The position numbers and the translations under genes are program-made. 64,000 nt of DNA from the NCBI GenBank assembly GCA_963783145.1, contig CAWAMM010000001.1, positions 434,001 through 498,000 on the forward strand. The letters are read 5' to 3'. Below are positions 16,120 to 23,843 of the stretch, in pieces (within the stretch, counting starts at the first letter, position 1; every line of letters starts with the position of its first letter). The notes beneath the pieces are model-generated. The model was given only the letters and a program-made list of their open reading frames with translations, had not been told where the DNA came from and did not search any database. Source of the stretch: DATGKG01 sp963783145. GTDB lineage: Bacteria > Desulfobacterota > Binatia > Binatales > Binataceae.

Positions 16120-17433
16120 TCATCTTCCAGCTGCGTGCATTTCTACCGGTTGGCTGTCCCGCTTCTTCACAAACTTGATGGCGGCGTTGTCGATGTTGAT
16201 GGAGCAGAGCGAACCGCACATCGAGCATACGTTGGAGCCCGACGCCTCGCTCTCTTCCTTGTATCTGCGCGCCTTGTCCGGGTCCATCGCCATCGCGTAC
16301 ATGCCTTCCCAGTTGAGCGCTTTGCGATAGCGCGACATCTGGTCGTTCCATACCTTCGCGCCGCGCACGCCCTTCACCAGGTCGCCGGAATGCGCCGCGA
16401 TGCGGGTGGCGATGACGCCGTCGCGGACATCATCTATATCAGGCAAGCGGAGGTGCTCCGCCGGAGTGACATAGCAGAGGAAGTCGGTGCCGTTCGCCGC
16501 GGCAATCGCGCCGCCTATGGCTCCCGTGATGTGGTCGTAGCCGGGTGCGACGTCGCAGGTCAGCGGCCCGAGCACATAGAAGGGCGCGCCCGCACATACG
16601 CGCTTCTCGAGCTTCACGTTGGCTTCGATTTGATCCAGCGGCACATGGCCCGGACCCTCGATCATCACCTGGACGCCGAGTTTGCGGGCGCGCTCGGTTA
16701 GCTCACCCATCACGAGGAGCTCGCCGATTTGTCCACGATCGGTCGCATCGCCGGTGGCGCCGGGCCGCAATCCATCGCCCATCGAGATAGTTACGTCGTG
16801 TTGGCGGCAGATTTCGCATACCTCGTCGAAATGCTCGAAGAGCGGATTCTCGTTGCCGGTGCGCTCGATCCATGCCGCGAGCAGCGCGCCGCCGCGCGAC
16901 ACGATACCCTCGATACGCTGATGACCGCGCAGCCGCTTGACCGTCTCGCGCGTCACCCCGCAGTGCAGCGTCATAAAGTCCACGCCCTGTTTGGCCTGGC
17001 GCTCGATGACATCGAGGAATTTATCGGCGCCGAGCTCCATGATAGAGCCTTCGGAGCCGACCTGGTAAATCGGCACGGTGCCGATCATCACCGAGCATCG
17101 CGAGACCAACTCGATGCGAATTTTGTCGAGGTCGGTGCCGGTCGAAAGATCCATCACCGAATCGGCGCCGAAGCGGACCGAGGTGTAGAGCTTCTCGATT
17201 TCCTCTTCGAGGAATTGATGGAAGTTGGACGCCCCGATATTTGAATTGACCTTGGTGCGCAGTCCCTTGCCGACGCCGATCGCGCGGAACTCATGATGGA
17301 TGTTGCGCGGGATGACGATTTCGCCGGTCGCGACGCGCTCGCGGATAAGCTCGGGCGCGAGGCCCTCGTCCTCCGCGACCTCGATCATTATTTCGGTGAT
17401 TTCGCCTTTGCGCGCGGCTTCGATCTGGGTCAT
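16120..17433 (-). CDS. thiC: Phosphomethylpyrimidine synthase
   Basis: A 437-residue radical-SAM enzyme that converts aminoimidazole ribotide into HMP phosphate for thiamin synthesis. Typical ThiC blocks are visible: GASNFHQFLEEE, ADSVMDLSTG, DFMTLHCGVT, SRGGALLAAW, MIEGPGHVPLDQIEANV and ITGAIGGAIAA. The C-terminal iron-sulfur motif reads CSMCGSLC, with three rather than four residues between the second and third Cys, a spacing also seen in the shorter ThiC branch. The length is that of the short form lacking the N-terminal extension. I looked upstream for a THI-box and did not find one. Confidence 0.93.
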   Translation of the reverse strand: MTQIEAARKGEITEIMIEVAEDEGLAPELIRERVATGEIVIPRNIHHEFRAIGVGKGLRTKVNSNIGASNFHQFLEEEIEKLYTSVRFGADSVMDLSTGTDLDKIRIELVSRCSVMIGTVPIYQVGSEGSIMELGADKFLDVIERQAKQGVDFMTLHCGVTRETVKRLRGHQRIEGIVSRGGALLAAWIERTGNENPLFEHFDEVCEICRQHDVTISMGDGLRPGATGDATDRGQIGELLVMGELTERARKLGVQVMIEGPGHVPLDQIEANVKLEKRVCAGAPFYVLGPLTCDVAPGYDHITGAIGGAIAAANGTDFLCYVTPAEHLRLPDIDDVRDGVIATRIAAHSGDLVKGVRGAKVWNDQMSRYRKALNWEGMYAMAMDPDKARRYKEESEASGSNVCSMCGSLCSINIDNAAIKFVKKRDSQPVEMHAAGR

Positions 17434-17533
17434 GGCAATTCTCCCGGAACTTGGATGACACCCACAAAAACAAGTGAGTCCACTGAGTATAGCTTAGATC
17501 GTGAAGCGGCGGATTGAAAATTCAATCGGCATC

Positions 17534-17686
17534 TCAATCTTCACCGTATGCGATGCCGTTCTTTTCGCACAGCGCGCGCAATTGCTGGATCTTTTTGAAT
17601 ATTCCCTCGACTTCGCTGCGCTCCGCCTCGGGGCGCCTGCGGCGCGGCGCTTTGCGCCCCCTTCGGGTCTCATTAGAAATGGGGGA
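17534..17686 (-). pseudogene. In-frame duplicate of the C-terminal tail of the adjacent 2-TM gene
   Basis: Read on the minus strand, the frame stays open after the TAG of the 81-residue gene and ends, 50 codons later, with IQQLRALCEKNGIAYGED and TGA. The same 18 residues end the upstream gene. The two coding stretches (17537-17590 and 17690-17743) differ at six bases, all synonymous third positions, and use different stop codons. The intervening part is Arg-rich. No ATG, GTG or TTG opens this frame, so it could be a relic of a second gene copy or an extension reached by readthrough. Confidence 0.6.
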
Positions 17687-17932
17687 CTAATCCTCTCCGT
17701 ATGCGATGCCGTTCTTCTCGCATAGCGCCCGCAATTGCTGAATCATCCTCTCGGCGCGGGCCAGATGCGCGATCGCGATGAAGTTGGCCAGCGCCACGAA
17801 GAACAGCGCGGCGGTTGCCCAATACATATGACTGAGGGTGTCGCCGCCATGGATCACGCGCACACCTTTCGCGTACGCGACGAACAAGATGGCGAGGCCC
17901 AGCAGCGTGAGTCCGATAGTGACGCGCGTCAT
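17687..17932 (-). CDS. Small two-helix membrane protein
   Basis: An 81-residue protein: helix 1 at residues 3-20 (VTIGLTLLGLAILFVAYA), a short loop (KGVRVIHGGDTLSH), helix 2 at about residues 36-55 (YWATAALFFVALANFIAIAH), then a charged amphipathic tail ending CEKNGIAYGED. No family is recognised. It starts six bases after the nuoI stop on the same strand, so it is probably co-transcribed with nuoI and may be a small accessory subunit of a membrane redox complex; this is inference. Its tail is repeated just downstream. Confidence 0.65.
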   Translation of the reverse strand: MTRVTIGLTLLGLAILFVAYAKGVRVIHGGDTLSHMYWATAALFFVALANFIAIAHLARAERMIQQLRALCEKNGIAYGED

Positions 17933-17938
17933 GCGCGA

Positions 17939-18652
17939 TTACTTCCCGCCCGGCGCTTGCTGGTGGCGATCGATCGCGGGAAGTTCCTCCGGCTCGGGCG
18001 CGGGATGCTTCTCGGCTTCGAGCGGAATCGCGCGGTCGGTATAGCGCTTCAGCTCGGGCCGCTGCGGATCGTAGAGCGCCGCATCCTGCTGCTTGTACCA
18101 CTCCTGCATCTCATCCATGTTGCCGTCGCGACCCTTCTCGGCCAGCACCGTCGAACGATGCATCAGTTGCTCTTTATTCTCGACGAAATCCTTGCGATCG
18201 AAACCCCAGATCCGCGGATGCACGTAGGTGTCCATTCTAATCGCGTCGCAGGGGCAGGCCTCGACGCACAGCCCGCAATAGATGCATCGCAGCGTGTCGA
18301 TCTCATAACGCAGCGGATACTTCTCGATGTGCGGATTGGGCGACTCGCCGGCCTCGATGTAAATGCATTGCGCGGGGCACGCGGTTGCGCACAGGAAGCA
18401 TGCGGTGCATCGCACCGAGCTGTCCGCGCGCAGGGTCAGGCGATGGCTGCCGCGAAAATGATCGGGATAGTGCTTGCGCTGCTCCGGATACTGGCTGGTC
18501 TCGTTGGCGCGCCGGTCTTTGGCGAGGCCGAACAGATGGCCAATGTTGACCGCGAGGTTGCGCATGAAGTGGAAATTGGTAACCGCCAGACCCCGGAGGA
18601 TTTCGGGCACGTAAGCCCGTTCCATCAGGGTCATATCTTCCCGTCTTTTCAT
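17939..18652 (-). CDS. nuoI: NuoI-like 2x[4Fe-4S] subunit of NADH-quinone oxidoreductase
   Basis: A 237-residue ferredoxin-like subunit. Two cluster motifs lie at about residues 80-95 (CTACFLCATACP) and 121-132 (CIYCGLCVEACP), the pair that carries clusters N6a and N6b in complex I. HFRGSHRLTLRAD and PIRxD-like CDAIRMDTYVHPRI flank them as in NuoI. The C-terminal 70 residues (YKQQDAALYDPQ... and a Pro/Glu tail) are longer than usual. No other nuo gene is in the window, so this is an orphan or displaced copy. The ATG at 18652 is chosen; the ATG at 18634 is an alternative. Confidence 0.85.
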   Translation of the reverse strand: MKRREDMTLMERAYVPEILRGLAVTNFHFMRNLAVNIGHLFGLAKDRRANETSQYPEQRKHYPDHFRGSHRLTLRADSSVRCTACFLCATACPAQCIYIEAGESPNPHIEKYPLRYEIDTLRCIYCGLCVEACPCDAIRMDTYVHPRIWGFDRKDFVENKEQLMHRSTVLAEKGRDGNMDEMQEWYKQQDAALYDPQRPELKRYTDRAIPLEAEKHPAPEPEELPAIDRHQQAPGGK

Positions 18653-19122
18653 TCTTCGACCTTATGCGCGAGCGGCGACTGGATGCGTGAAACTTAAGCG
18701 ACCGTATAGGGCAACTATAAAGACCGCATCGAACGACAGTCAACCGGTCGGGATGAAACCTTAGCGGCAGATGCGGATACCGACCTCACGAGGCGTCAGG
18801 TACGACGGCGTTTTGCCCTAACCCATCGGTCAGGATTCTTTGAAATCTCTTTATAATCAGACGATTACATGATCCGATCCCTGTCCTCGAAGTGGGTTTG
18901 TTTTTGCGATTTGTTGTTCGAAACATAAGACTCAGCGGCAGAATCCGGAGCTAAGGTCCCGCTCCGTCCCGTCACGATTTTCACTCGCAACCATAGCGAA
19001 AATCGCGCCGGGCCACCTCCCCCGATCAATGGGGGAGGAACAGAAAAACGTAGTAATTCCGAGGAGAAAGTGGCTTTGTTTTTGCATTTTCATATTTGCA
19101 AGTACCGCCCTTAAAACACCAA
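18653..19122. other. Non-coding 530-base gap with stem-loops
   Basis: No convincing gene lies between nuoI and the dsbA-like gene. Visible features: a good isolated -10 box (TATAAT near 18850, no matching -35); a stem CGATTTTC (18975-18982) / GAAAATCG (18998-19005); a stronger hairpin CCTCCCCC (19016-19023) / GGGGGAGG (19031-19038); and a near-direct repeat of about 21 bases (18891-18911 and 19069-19089) containing TTTGTTTTTGC. A structured small RNA is possible but unproven. Confidence 0.4.
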
Positions 19123-19142
19123 CGGCGCCCCGAAGGGCGCCG
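19123..19142 (-). terminator. Rho-independent-type terminator of the peroxiredoxin-dsbA operon
   Basis: On the minus strand CGGCGCCC and GGGCGCCG (19135-19142 and 19123-19130) enclose a TTCG tetraloop, followed by TTGGTGTTTT. It lies about 40 bases after the dsbA-like stop. The 8-bp GC stem, the extra-stable UUCG loop and the T-rich tail fit an intrinsic terminator. Confidence 0.75.
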
Positions 19143-19184
19143 CGTCTGCAATCTTAGCAGATCCACGCCGTCTCGTCGGCATCC

Positions 19185-19703
19185 TCAAGCCTCCGCCTCC
19201 CGCAGCGCCGCCAGCATCGAACGCACGTCGTACGAGCCATTGTACCGCTCGCCATTGATGAAGAATGTTGGGGTTCCGTTGACGCCGCTGCGAACTCCAC
19301 TGCGAAAGTCGTCCTTCACGCGCGATGTATATACATGTTCGTTCATCTCACGCTTGAACCGAGGAATATCGAGGCCCAGCGTAGTCGCATACTCGACCAG
19401 GTTTTCCGGCTCGAGCGCTTGCTGGTTTTCATACAGCATATCGTGCATTTCCCAGAACTTGCCTTGTGCGGCCGCCGCCTCCGCCGCTTCCGCGGCAAAT
19501 TCCGCATGCGGATGCGCATTGGCGAGCGGGAAATTGCGAAACACCAAAGCAAGCTTGCCCTTGAGCCGGTGCTGGAGTTCCTTCACCACCGGATAGGCGG
19601 CGCCGCAGTAGGGGCATTCGTAGTCGCCATATTCGACCAGCACGATAACCGCATCTGGCAATCCCTGGATGTGATCGCGGTCGCTGACAGCGGGAGTTAG
19701 CAT
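19185..19703 (-). CDS. DsbA-family thioredoxin-fold oxidoreductase (cytoplasmic)
   Basis: A 172-residue thioredoxin-fold protein with the active site CPYC at residues 30-33 in VLVEYGDYECPYCGAAYP, an inserted helical domain, and the cis-Pro loop GVNGTPTFFINGERYNG. No signal peptide is seen, so it probably acts in the cytoplasm like the DsbA-like (FrnE/NhaA-associated) branch. An AGGAG seven bases upstream supports the ATG at 19703; the ORF extends 37 codons further into the peroxiredoxin gene. It starts ten bases after the peroxiredoxin stop, so the two form an operon for thiol-based peroxide defence. Confidence 0.87.
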   Translation of the reverse strand: MLTPAVSDRDHIQGLPDAVIVLVEYGDYECPYCGAAYPVVKELQHRLKGKLALVFRNFPLANAHPHAEFAAEAAEAAAAQGKFWEMHDMLYENQQALEPENLVEYATTLGLDIPRFKREMNEHVYTSRVKDDFRSGVRSGVNGTPTFFINGERYNGSYDVRSMLAALREAEA

Positions 19704-19713
19704 CGTGGTTCTC

Positions 19714-20208
19714 CTATTTGGATGGAAGTGCTTCGAGGGCGGTGAGAATGCCATCGGCGCCCGGATTAATTCCGATCGGCGAGACGTAGCTCCATCGGAT
19801 GACGCCAGTGGCATCGATCACGAACAACGCGCGTTCGCAGACGCCGTCGGCCTCACGGTAGACGCCGTAGGTGCGAGCCACTGCGCCTTTGGGCTCGAAA
19901 TCAGACATCAGTGGAAAATGCAAATTATTGGTTTTCGCGTACGCCATATGACACCAGGCGCCGTCGACAGAGATCCCGATCAGCTCGGCCTTGAAGCGGC
20001 GGAATTCCGATAGCACTTCGTTGTAGAGCGCCATCTGGTCGCCGCATACCGGGCTCCAGTCAGCCGGGTAAAACGCCAGAATCACCGGCGCGCCGCGAAA
20101 CTCACTCAGGGCGACCATCTGATCCGGGGTTGTATGCAGCTTGAAATCGGGCGCGATAGTGCCAGGCGGCAACGCTGAGGATTTCGGAGTTTTGGTGTCT
20201 CCTGCCAT
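19714..20208 (-). CDS. Peroxiredoxin (AhpC/TSA, AhpE-like)
   Basis: A 164-residue peroxiredoxin. The peroxidatic site is AFYPADWSPVCGDQ with Cys at position 55; the usual Thr three residues before it is Ser. APDFKLHT and GISVDGAWCHMAYAK are other family blocks. Further Cys at VDGAWC and GVCERA could serve as a resolving residue. It reduces peroxides in the cytoplasm, and the DsbA-like partner downstream in the operon may recycle it. The divergent DUF4197 gene begins about 160 bases away, so the promoter lies in that gap. Confidence 0.9.
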   Translation of the reverse strand: MAGDTKTPKSSALPPGTIAPDFKLHTTPDQMVALSEFRGAPVILAFYPADWSPVCGDQMALYNEVLSEFRRFKAELIGISVDGAWCHMAYAKTNNLHFPLMSDFEPKGAVARTYGVYREADGVCERALFVIDATGVIRWSYVSPIGINPGADGILTALEALPSK

Positions 20209-20365
20209 TGGGACGATCTCCTATAAGTTGGAGTGGGTCTACCGAAACACGTCGAACCCGAATCCTACCACGATGCCTTTTCTTGGCTACCGGGTTTTCT
20301 TCGGCGCTGGCGGCGGCGCACGATTTGCGCAACAGTCACGCTGGAAGCTCCGGGAGGGTTCTCAC

Positions 20366-21067
20366 ATGAAGCGATATGCCGCGGCATTCTGCGTGGTGGT
20401 GCTTGCAATCGTCGGGCTCTCGTCATCGGCGGTGTATGCCCAGGACGCTGCCGCCGCGCTCAAAGAGGCGCTCACCACCGGGACTTCCGATGCGGTGAGC
20501 ACGCTCGGAAAATCGGGCGGGTACTTCTCAAATCCCGCGGTCAAGATTCAGCTTCCGGGAAAGCTTCAGATGGTCGCGACCGCGCTGCGAGGGATGGGTT
20601 ATGGCCCGCAGATCGATCAGTTTGTCAAAAGCATGAACGATGCGGCCGAGGCCGCCGCGCCCAAGGCCCAGCCTATCTTCGTCAATGCGATCCAGAGCAT
20701 GTCCTTCAGCGATGCGCAGCAGATCGTCTCGAAGGGTGGGCATTCGGCGACTGACTACTTTCAGCGCAAGACCACACCCGAGCTGACCACCGCCTTTACC
20801 CCCATCGTAAAGCAGACGATGGAGCAGAACTCGGTGACTAAGCAGTATGATGATCTGATGGGAAAATATTCGACCGGCGCAATGGGCGGCCTCGGCAGCA
20901 TGCTGGGTGGGCATGGCGCGGCGCCGAATTTCGACCTCAACAGCTATGTGGTCAGCAAGAGTCTCGATGGACTTTTCTATATGGTGGGGCAGGAGGAGCA
21001 GAAGATTCGCACCAATCCTGCCGCGCAGGTTACTCCGCTACTGAGGCAGGTCTTTGGCGGGCACTAA
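20366..21067 (+). CDS. DUF4197-family exported protein
   Basis: The ATG at 20366, preceded by GGGAGGG, gives a 233-residue protein with a signal peptide (AAAFCVVVLAIVGLSSSAVYAQ). The mature part begins with the DUF4197 pattern LKEALTTGTSDAVSTLGKSGGYFSNPAVKIQLPGKLQ and continues with MNDAAEAAAPKAQPIF, MSFSDAQQIV, TDYFQRKT and the late DGLFYMVGQEEQKIRTNP. It is predicted periplasmic and of unknown function. An upstream in-frame extension to 20141 overlaps the divergent peroxiredoxin gene and is not favoured. Confidence 0.88.
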   Translation: MKRYAAAFCVVVLAIVGLSSSAVYAQDAAAALKEALTTGTSDAVSTLGKSGGYFSNPAVKIQLPGKLQMVATALRGMGYGPQIDQFVKSMNDAAEAAAPKAQPIFVNAIQSMSFSDAQQIVSKGGHSATDYFQRKTTPELTTAFTPIVKQTMEQNSVTKQYDDLMGKYSTGAMGGLGSMLGGHGAAPNFDLNSYVVSKSLDGLFYMVGQEEQKIRTNPAAQVTPLLRQVFGGH

Positions 21068-21120
21068 GTGAAGTTACCGATTTTGTCACCCTGAGAAGAG
21101 CGGTCCTTTCCTTTTTGTTA

Positions 21121-21278
21121 TCCTGACACGAACGAAGTGAAGTGGAAGGATCTCGAATGTTACGGATACCAAGACACTCCTCATCAGTGGCGCATTCGGA
21201 GCGGACGCCGCGCGGCCGAGGAAGAGCGTGGGATCGAGGCGATCGAGATCCTTCCACTTCACTCCGTTCGTGTCAGGA
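21121..21278. repeat. 36-bp inverted repeat around an 86-bp spacer
   Basis: The arm 21121-21156 is the reverse complement of 21243-21278 with one mismatch in 36. The arms contain CGAAGTGAAGTGGAAGGATC. Degenerate copies of the TCA(T/C)CCTGA...GATGACAAA theme lie on both sides (21086-21097 and 21300-21345), so the whole 352-base gap looks built from repeat units. It separates two same-strand genes. It resembles TCATCCTGAGCGAAGCGAAGGATC-type dispersed repeats of other GC-rich soil bacteria. No ORF of note lies inside. Confidence 0.75.
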
Positions 21279-21419
21279 TGACAAACCGGCGCTGCGCTCA
21301 TGGGATGACAAAGTGAGGGAAGGGCTTGCGCCAGAATGACAAAAAGCAAAAATTGACATTCGCCGCCGCGCTCGCGCGCTCAAAATTATTTCAATATTCG
21401 GAGACCCTTTAAGGAGCAC

Positions 21420-22373
21420 ATGATGCCGACGCATCCGATACGTTTCGGAATTCAAACCGGCCAGCAGGATGTTACATGGGAGCGCATGCGCGACTTCTGG
21501 CAAAAGGTCGATTCATGGGGCTACGACTCGCTGTGGAACTTCGACCATTTCTATCCCATCTTCGTGCCTGACCCGAGCGGGCCATGCATGGAGAGCTGGA
21601 CGCTGCTCAGCGCGCTCAGCCAGGTCACCAAGCGCGCGCGTATCGGTGCGCTGGTCAATGGCAATACCTATCGCAATCCAGCCCTGACCGCGAAGATGAC
21701 CGCGACGCTCGATCAGATCAGCGGTGGGCGCCTGAACCTGGGCCTCGGGGCCGGATGGTTCGAGCACGAGCACAAGAGCCTGGGCTTCGATTTCAAGACC
21801 GTCGCAGGCCGGCTGGAGGCGCTCGACGAATCATGCCAGATCATCAAGGGAATGCTGACGCAGGACAAAACCACGCTGGCGGGCAAGCATTACAATGTTG
21901 TCGATGCGGTGTGTAATCCGAAGCCGATTCAGAAAAATCTTCCACTGATGATCGGCGGGCACGGCGAGCGCGTCTTGCTGAAGCTCGTAGCGAAGCACGC
22001 CGATATGTGGAACATGACCAATGCCGATCCCGCCGAGATGAAGCGACTCATCGGGATCATCGAGCGGCACGCCGACACGGTCGGACGCGACTCCGACCTG
22101 GTCGAAAAAACCGTGATGATCGCGATGGCATACAATCCGCCCAAGCAGCGCGCCGAGATGATCGGGGGCTTGATCGCGATGATGGCGCAGACCACTCCGG
22201 AAAAGGCCCGCGATAGGATTGTCATCGGCAGCAAGCAGGAATGTATCGACAAAATCGAAGGCTTCATCAAAGCCGGAGTCACCCATTTCATTTTCATGGG
22301 GGTTTGGCCAATGATTGTGGAGGATGAGGTGCAAGCCTTTGCGGAGGAAGTGATTCCGGCGTTTCGGAATTAA
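21420..22373 (+). CDS. LLM-class (luciferase-like) flavin/F420-dependent oxidoreductase
   Basis: A 317-residue TIM-barrel oxidoreductase. It begins IRFGIQTGQQDVTWERMRDFWQ, has LWNFDHFYPI (the second-strand signature), GALVNGNTYRNPALTAKM, LDQISGGRLNLGLGAGWFEHE and the late PLMIGGHGERVLLKLVAKHADMWN block that contacts the cofactor phosphate. The family uses F420 or FMN to reduce or oxygenate small molecules. AAGGAG sits about five bases before the ATG. A second ATG follows directly and could be used. Substrate unknown. Confidence 0.87.
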   Translation: MMPTHPIRFGIQTGQQDVTWERMRDFWQKVDSWGYDSLWNFDHFYPIFVPDPSGPCMESWTLLSALSQVTKRARIGALVNGNTYRNPALTAKMTATLDQISGGRLNLGLGAGWFEHEHKSLGFDFKTVAGRLEALDESCQIIKGMLTQDKTTLAGKHYNVVDAVCNPKPIQKNLPLMIGGHGERVLLKLVAKHADMWNMTNADPAEMKRLIGIIERHADTVGRDSDLVEKTVMIAMAYNPPKQRAEMIGGLIAMMAQTTPEKARDRIVIGSKQECIDKIEGFIKAGVTHFIFMGVWPMIVEDEVQAFAEEVIPAFRN

Positions 22374-22479
22374 TACGGAAGTCACAATTGTGGCATCTCA
22401 GCCGGTAACGAAACGGTTAGAAGATCGTCAAATACCCAGTACAGCCGGGTCTAACATAAATACTGATTGGGAGTCTTAT

Positions 22480-22800
22480 ATGAGCGATCTGATCGAACGA
22501 ATCCGCCTACGCGCGTACGAGATCTGGGAAGGCAACGGCCACGAGGGCGATGCCGAACAACATTGGCTCGAGGCTGAGCGCGAAATTTTGGGCGCTGAAG
22601 CGGCGCCGCCGGAGGCCTTTTCCGGGGACGCTGTCGGATGGGAGGCTACTCGCGCCTATGATGACCACGCCACCAAGTTCGGCGCCAATGGCGATGTGGA
22701 TGCGAAGATGAAGGAAGCGGAGGCGGCCCTCGACGGTCCCGAGCGCGCGGAGCTCCAGCGCGCGGAAGAGATCGGCAAGAGCCGCGCAAAAAGCGCGTAG
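22480..22800 (+). CDS. DUF2934-domain protein
   Basis: A 106-residue protein starting MSDLIERIRLRAYEIWEGNG, followed by HEGDAEQHWLEAEREIL: the IRxRAYExWExxG...HWxxAE signature of DUF2934. The remaining 60 residues are charged and acidic. It is probably a small cytoplasmic helical protein; function unknown. A longer in-frame start at 22390 has no ribosome-binding site, whereas GGGAG precedes the ATG at 22480. Confidence 0.8.
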   Translation: MSDLIERIRLRAYEIWEGNGHEGDAEQHWLEAEREILGAEAAPPEAFSGDAVGWEATRAYDDHATKFGANGDVDAKMKEAEAALDGPERAELQRAEEIGKSRAKSA

Positions 22801-22926
22801 GGTTTCTCCCCTCGCACCTGCCGTGAGATAACGCATGGCATCTGTCGCGCCGGCTGAGAGTCGACGCAGCGCATGCCATGCGCCCGGTTCTTGCCGCCGC
22901 CGCGATTTTAGGGAAGAGTCCCCGCG

Positions 22927-23826
22927 ATGGCGCAAATCGCAATCGTTGGTGTCGGCGCGATCGGAAGCGTGGTCGGTGCGGCGCTGATCGATTCGCGCAG
23001 GCATGCGGTTACCCTGTGCGCGCATCGGTTGAGCTTCAACAAGCTCATCGTCCGCACGCGCGATGGTGTCCGCGAAGTTCCCGCCTCGCCGATCATCAGC
23101 GAAAAGGACGCGCGACCAGTGGAGTGGGTACTGCTCTGCACCAAGGCGCATCAGACCGTGTCGGCAGCAGAATGGTTGCGCGCGCTATCACCCGCAAAGA
23201 TCGCGGTCCTGCAAAACGGCATCGAGCACGTTGCGCGCGTGGCGCCGATTGCTCATGGCGCGGCGATTGTGCCGGTTATCGTGCGATGCCCGGCGCAGCC
23301 TCTCGCGCCTGGCGAAGTCAATCAACAGGGTCCCGCGAGCCTCGCGGTCGGGGATGATGCGCTCGGAGTGGAGTTCGCCACTCTGTTTGAGGGCACCAGG
23401 GTCGCGGTATCTCGCACCCGCGACTTCCTCACCGAGTCATGGGTGAAGCTCTGCCAAAACGCGGTCAACGGCGCCGTGTGTGGTCTGACGGTGCGAACCA
23501 TCGCGGTCATGCGCGACGCGCTGGTAGCTGAATTCGCGCGCAACCTCGCGCTGGAGTGCATCGCGGTCGCCCGCGCCGAGGGGGCGAAGCTCGACGCTTC
23601 CCTCGCCGATAAAATCGTCGCGCAGATGCTCTCCATCCCCGATGCCGAGCATCACGGCAACTCACTCTACTACGATCGCATCGCGGGCCGCCCGCTCGAG
23701 TTCGAAGCGCGCAACGGCGTGATCGTGCGGCTGGCGCGCAAGCATGGTATCGCGACTCCGCTGGCCGACGCGGCGTATGCGCTGCTGAGTGGAGCATCCG
23801 GGATCCGCGTTGAAGTAGGCGAATGA
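22927..23826 (+). CDS. 2-dehydropantoate 2-reductase-like protein (ApbA/PanE)
   Basis: A 299-residue two-domain reductase. Residues 1-15 hold the Rossmann loop (IAIVGVGAIGSVVGAAL), followed by VLLCTKAHQT, whose Lys is catalytic in PanE, and VLQNGIEHV. The C-terminal helical domain has ESWVKLCQNAVNGAVCGLT and YYDRIAGRPLEFEARNGVIVRLARKHGIATPL, the substrate-binding E/N-rich stretch. It would reduce ketopantoate to pantoate with NADPH for coenzyme A synthesis, or act on a related 2-keto acid. No other pan gene is present, so the specificity is open. Confidence 0.85.
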   Translation: MAQIAIVGVGAIGSVVGAALIDSRRHAVTLCAHRLSFNKLIVRTRDGVREVPASPIISEKDARPVEWVLLCTKAHQTVSAAEWLRALSPAKIAVLQNGIEHVARVAPIAHGAAIVPVIVRCPAQPLAPGEVNQQGPASLAVGDDALGVEFATLFEGTRVAVSRTRDFLTESWVKLCQNAVNGAVCGLTVRTIAVMRDALVAEFARNLALECIAVARAEGAKLDASLADKIVAQMLSIPDAEHHGNSLYYDRIAGRPLEFEARNGVIVRLARKHGIATPLADAAYALLSGASGIRVEVGE

Positions 23827-23843
23827 CGCATTAGAATTGCGCC

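Noticed and set aside
17434..17533. TPP riboswitch upstream of thiC
   Set aside because: The CTGAGA and ACCTGAT-type blocks of a THI element were not found on the minus strand.
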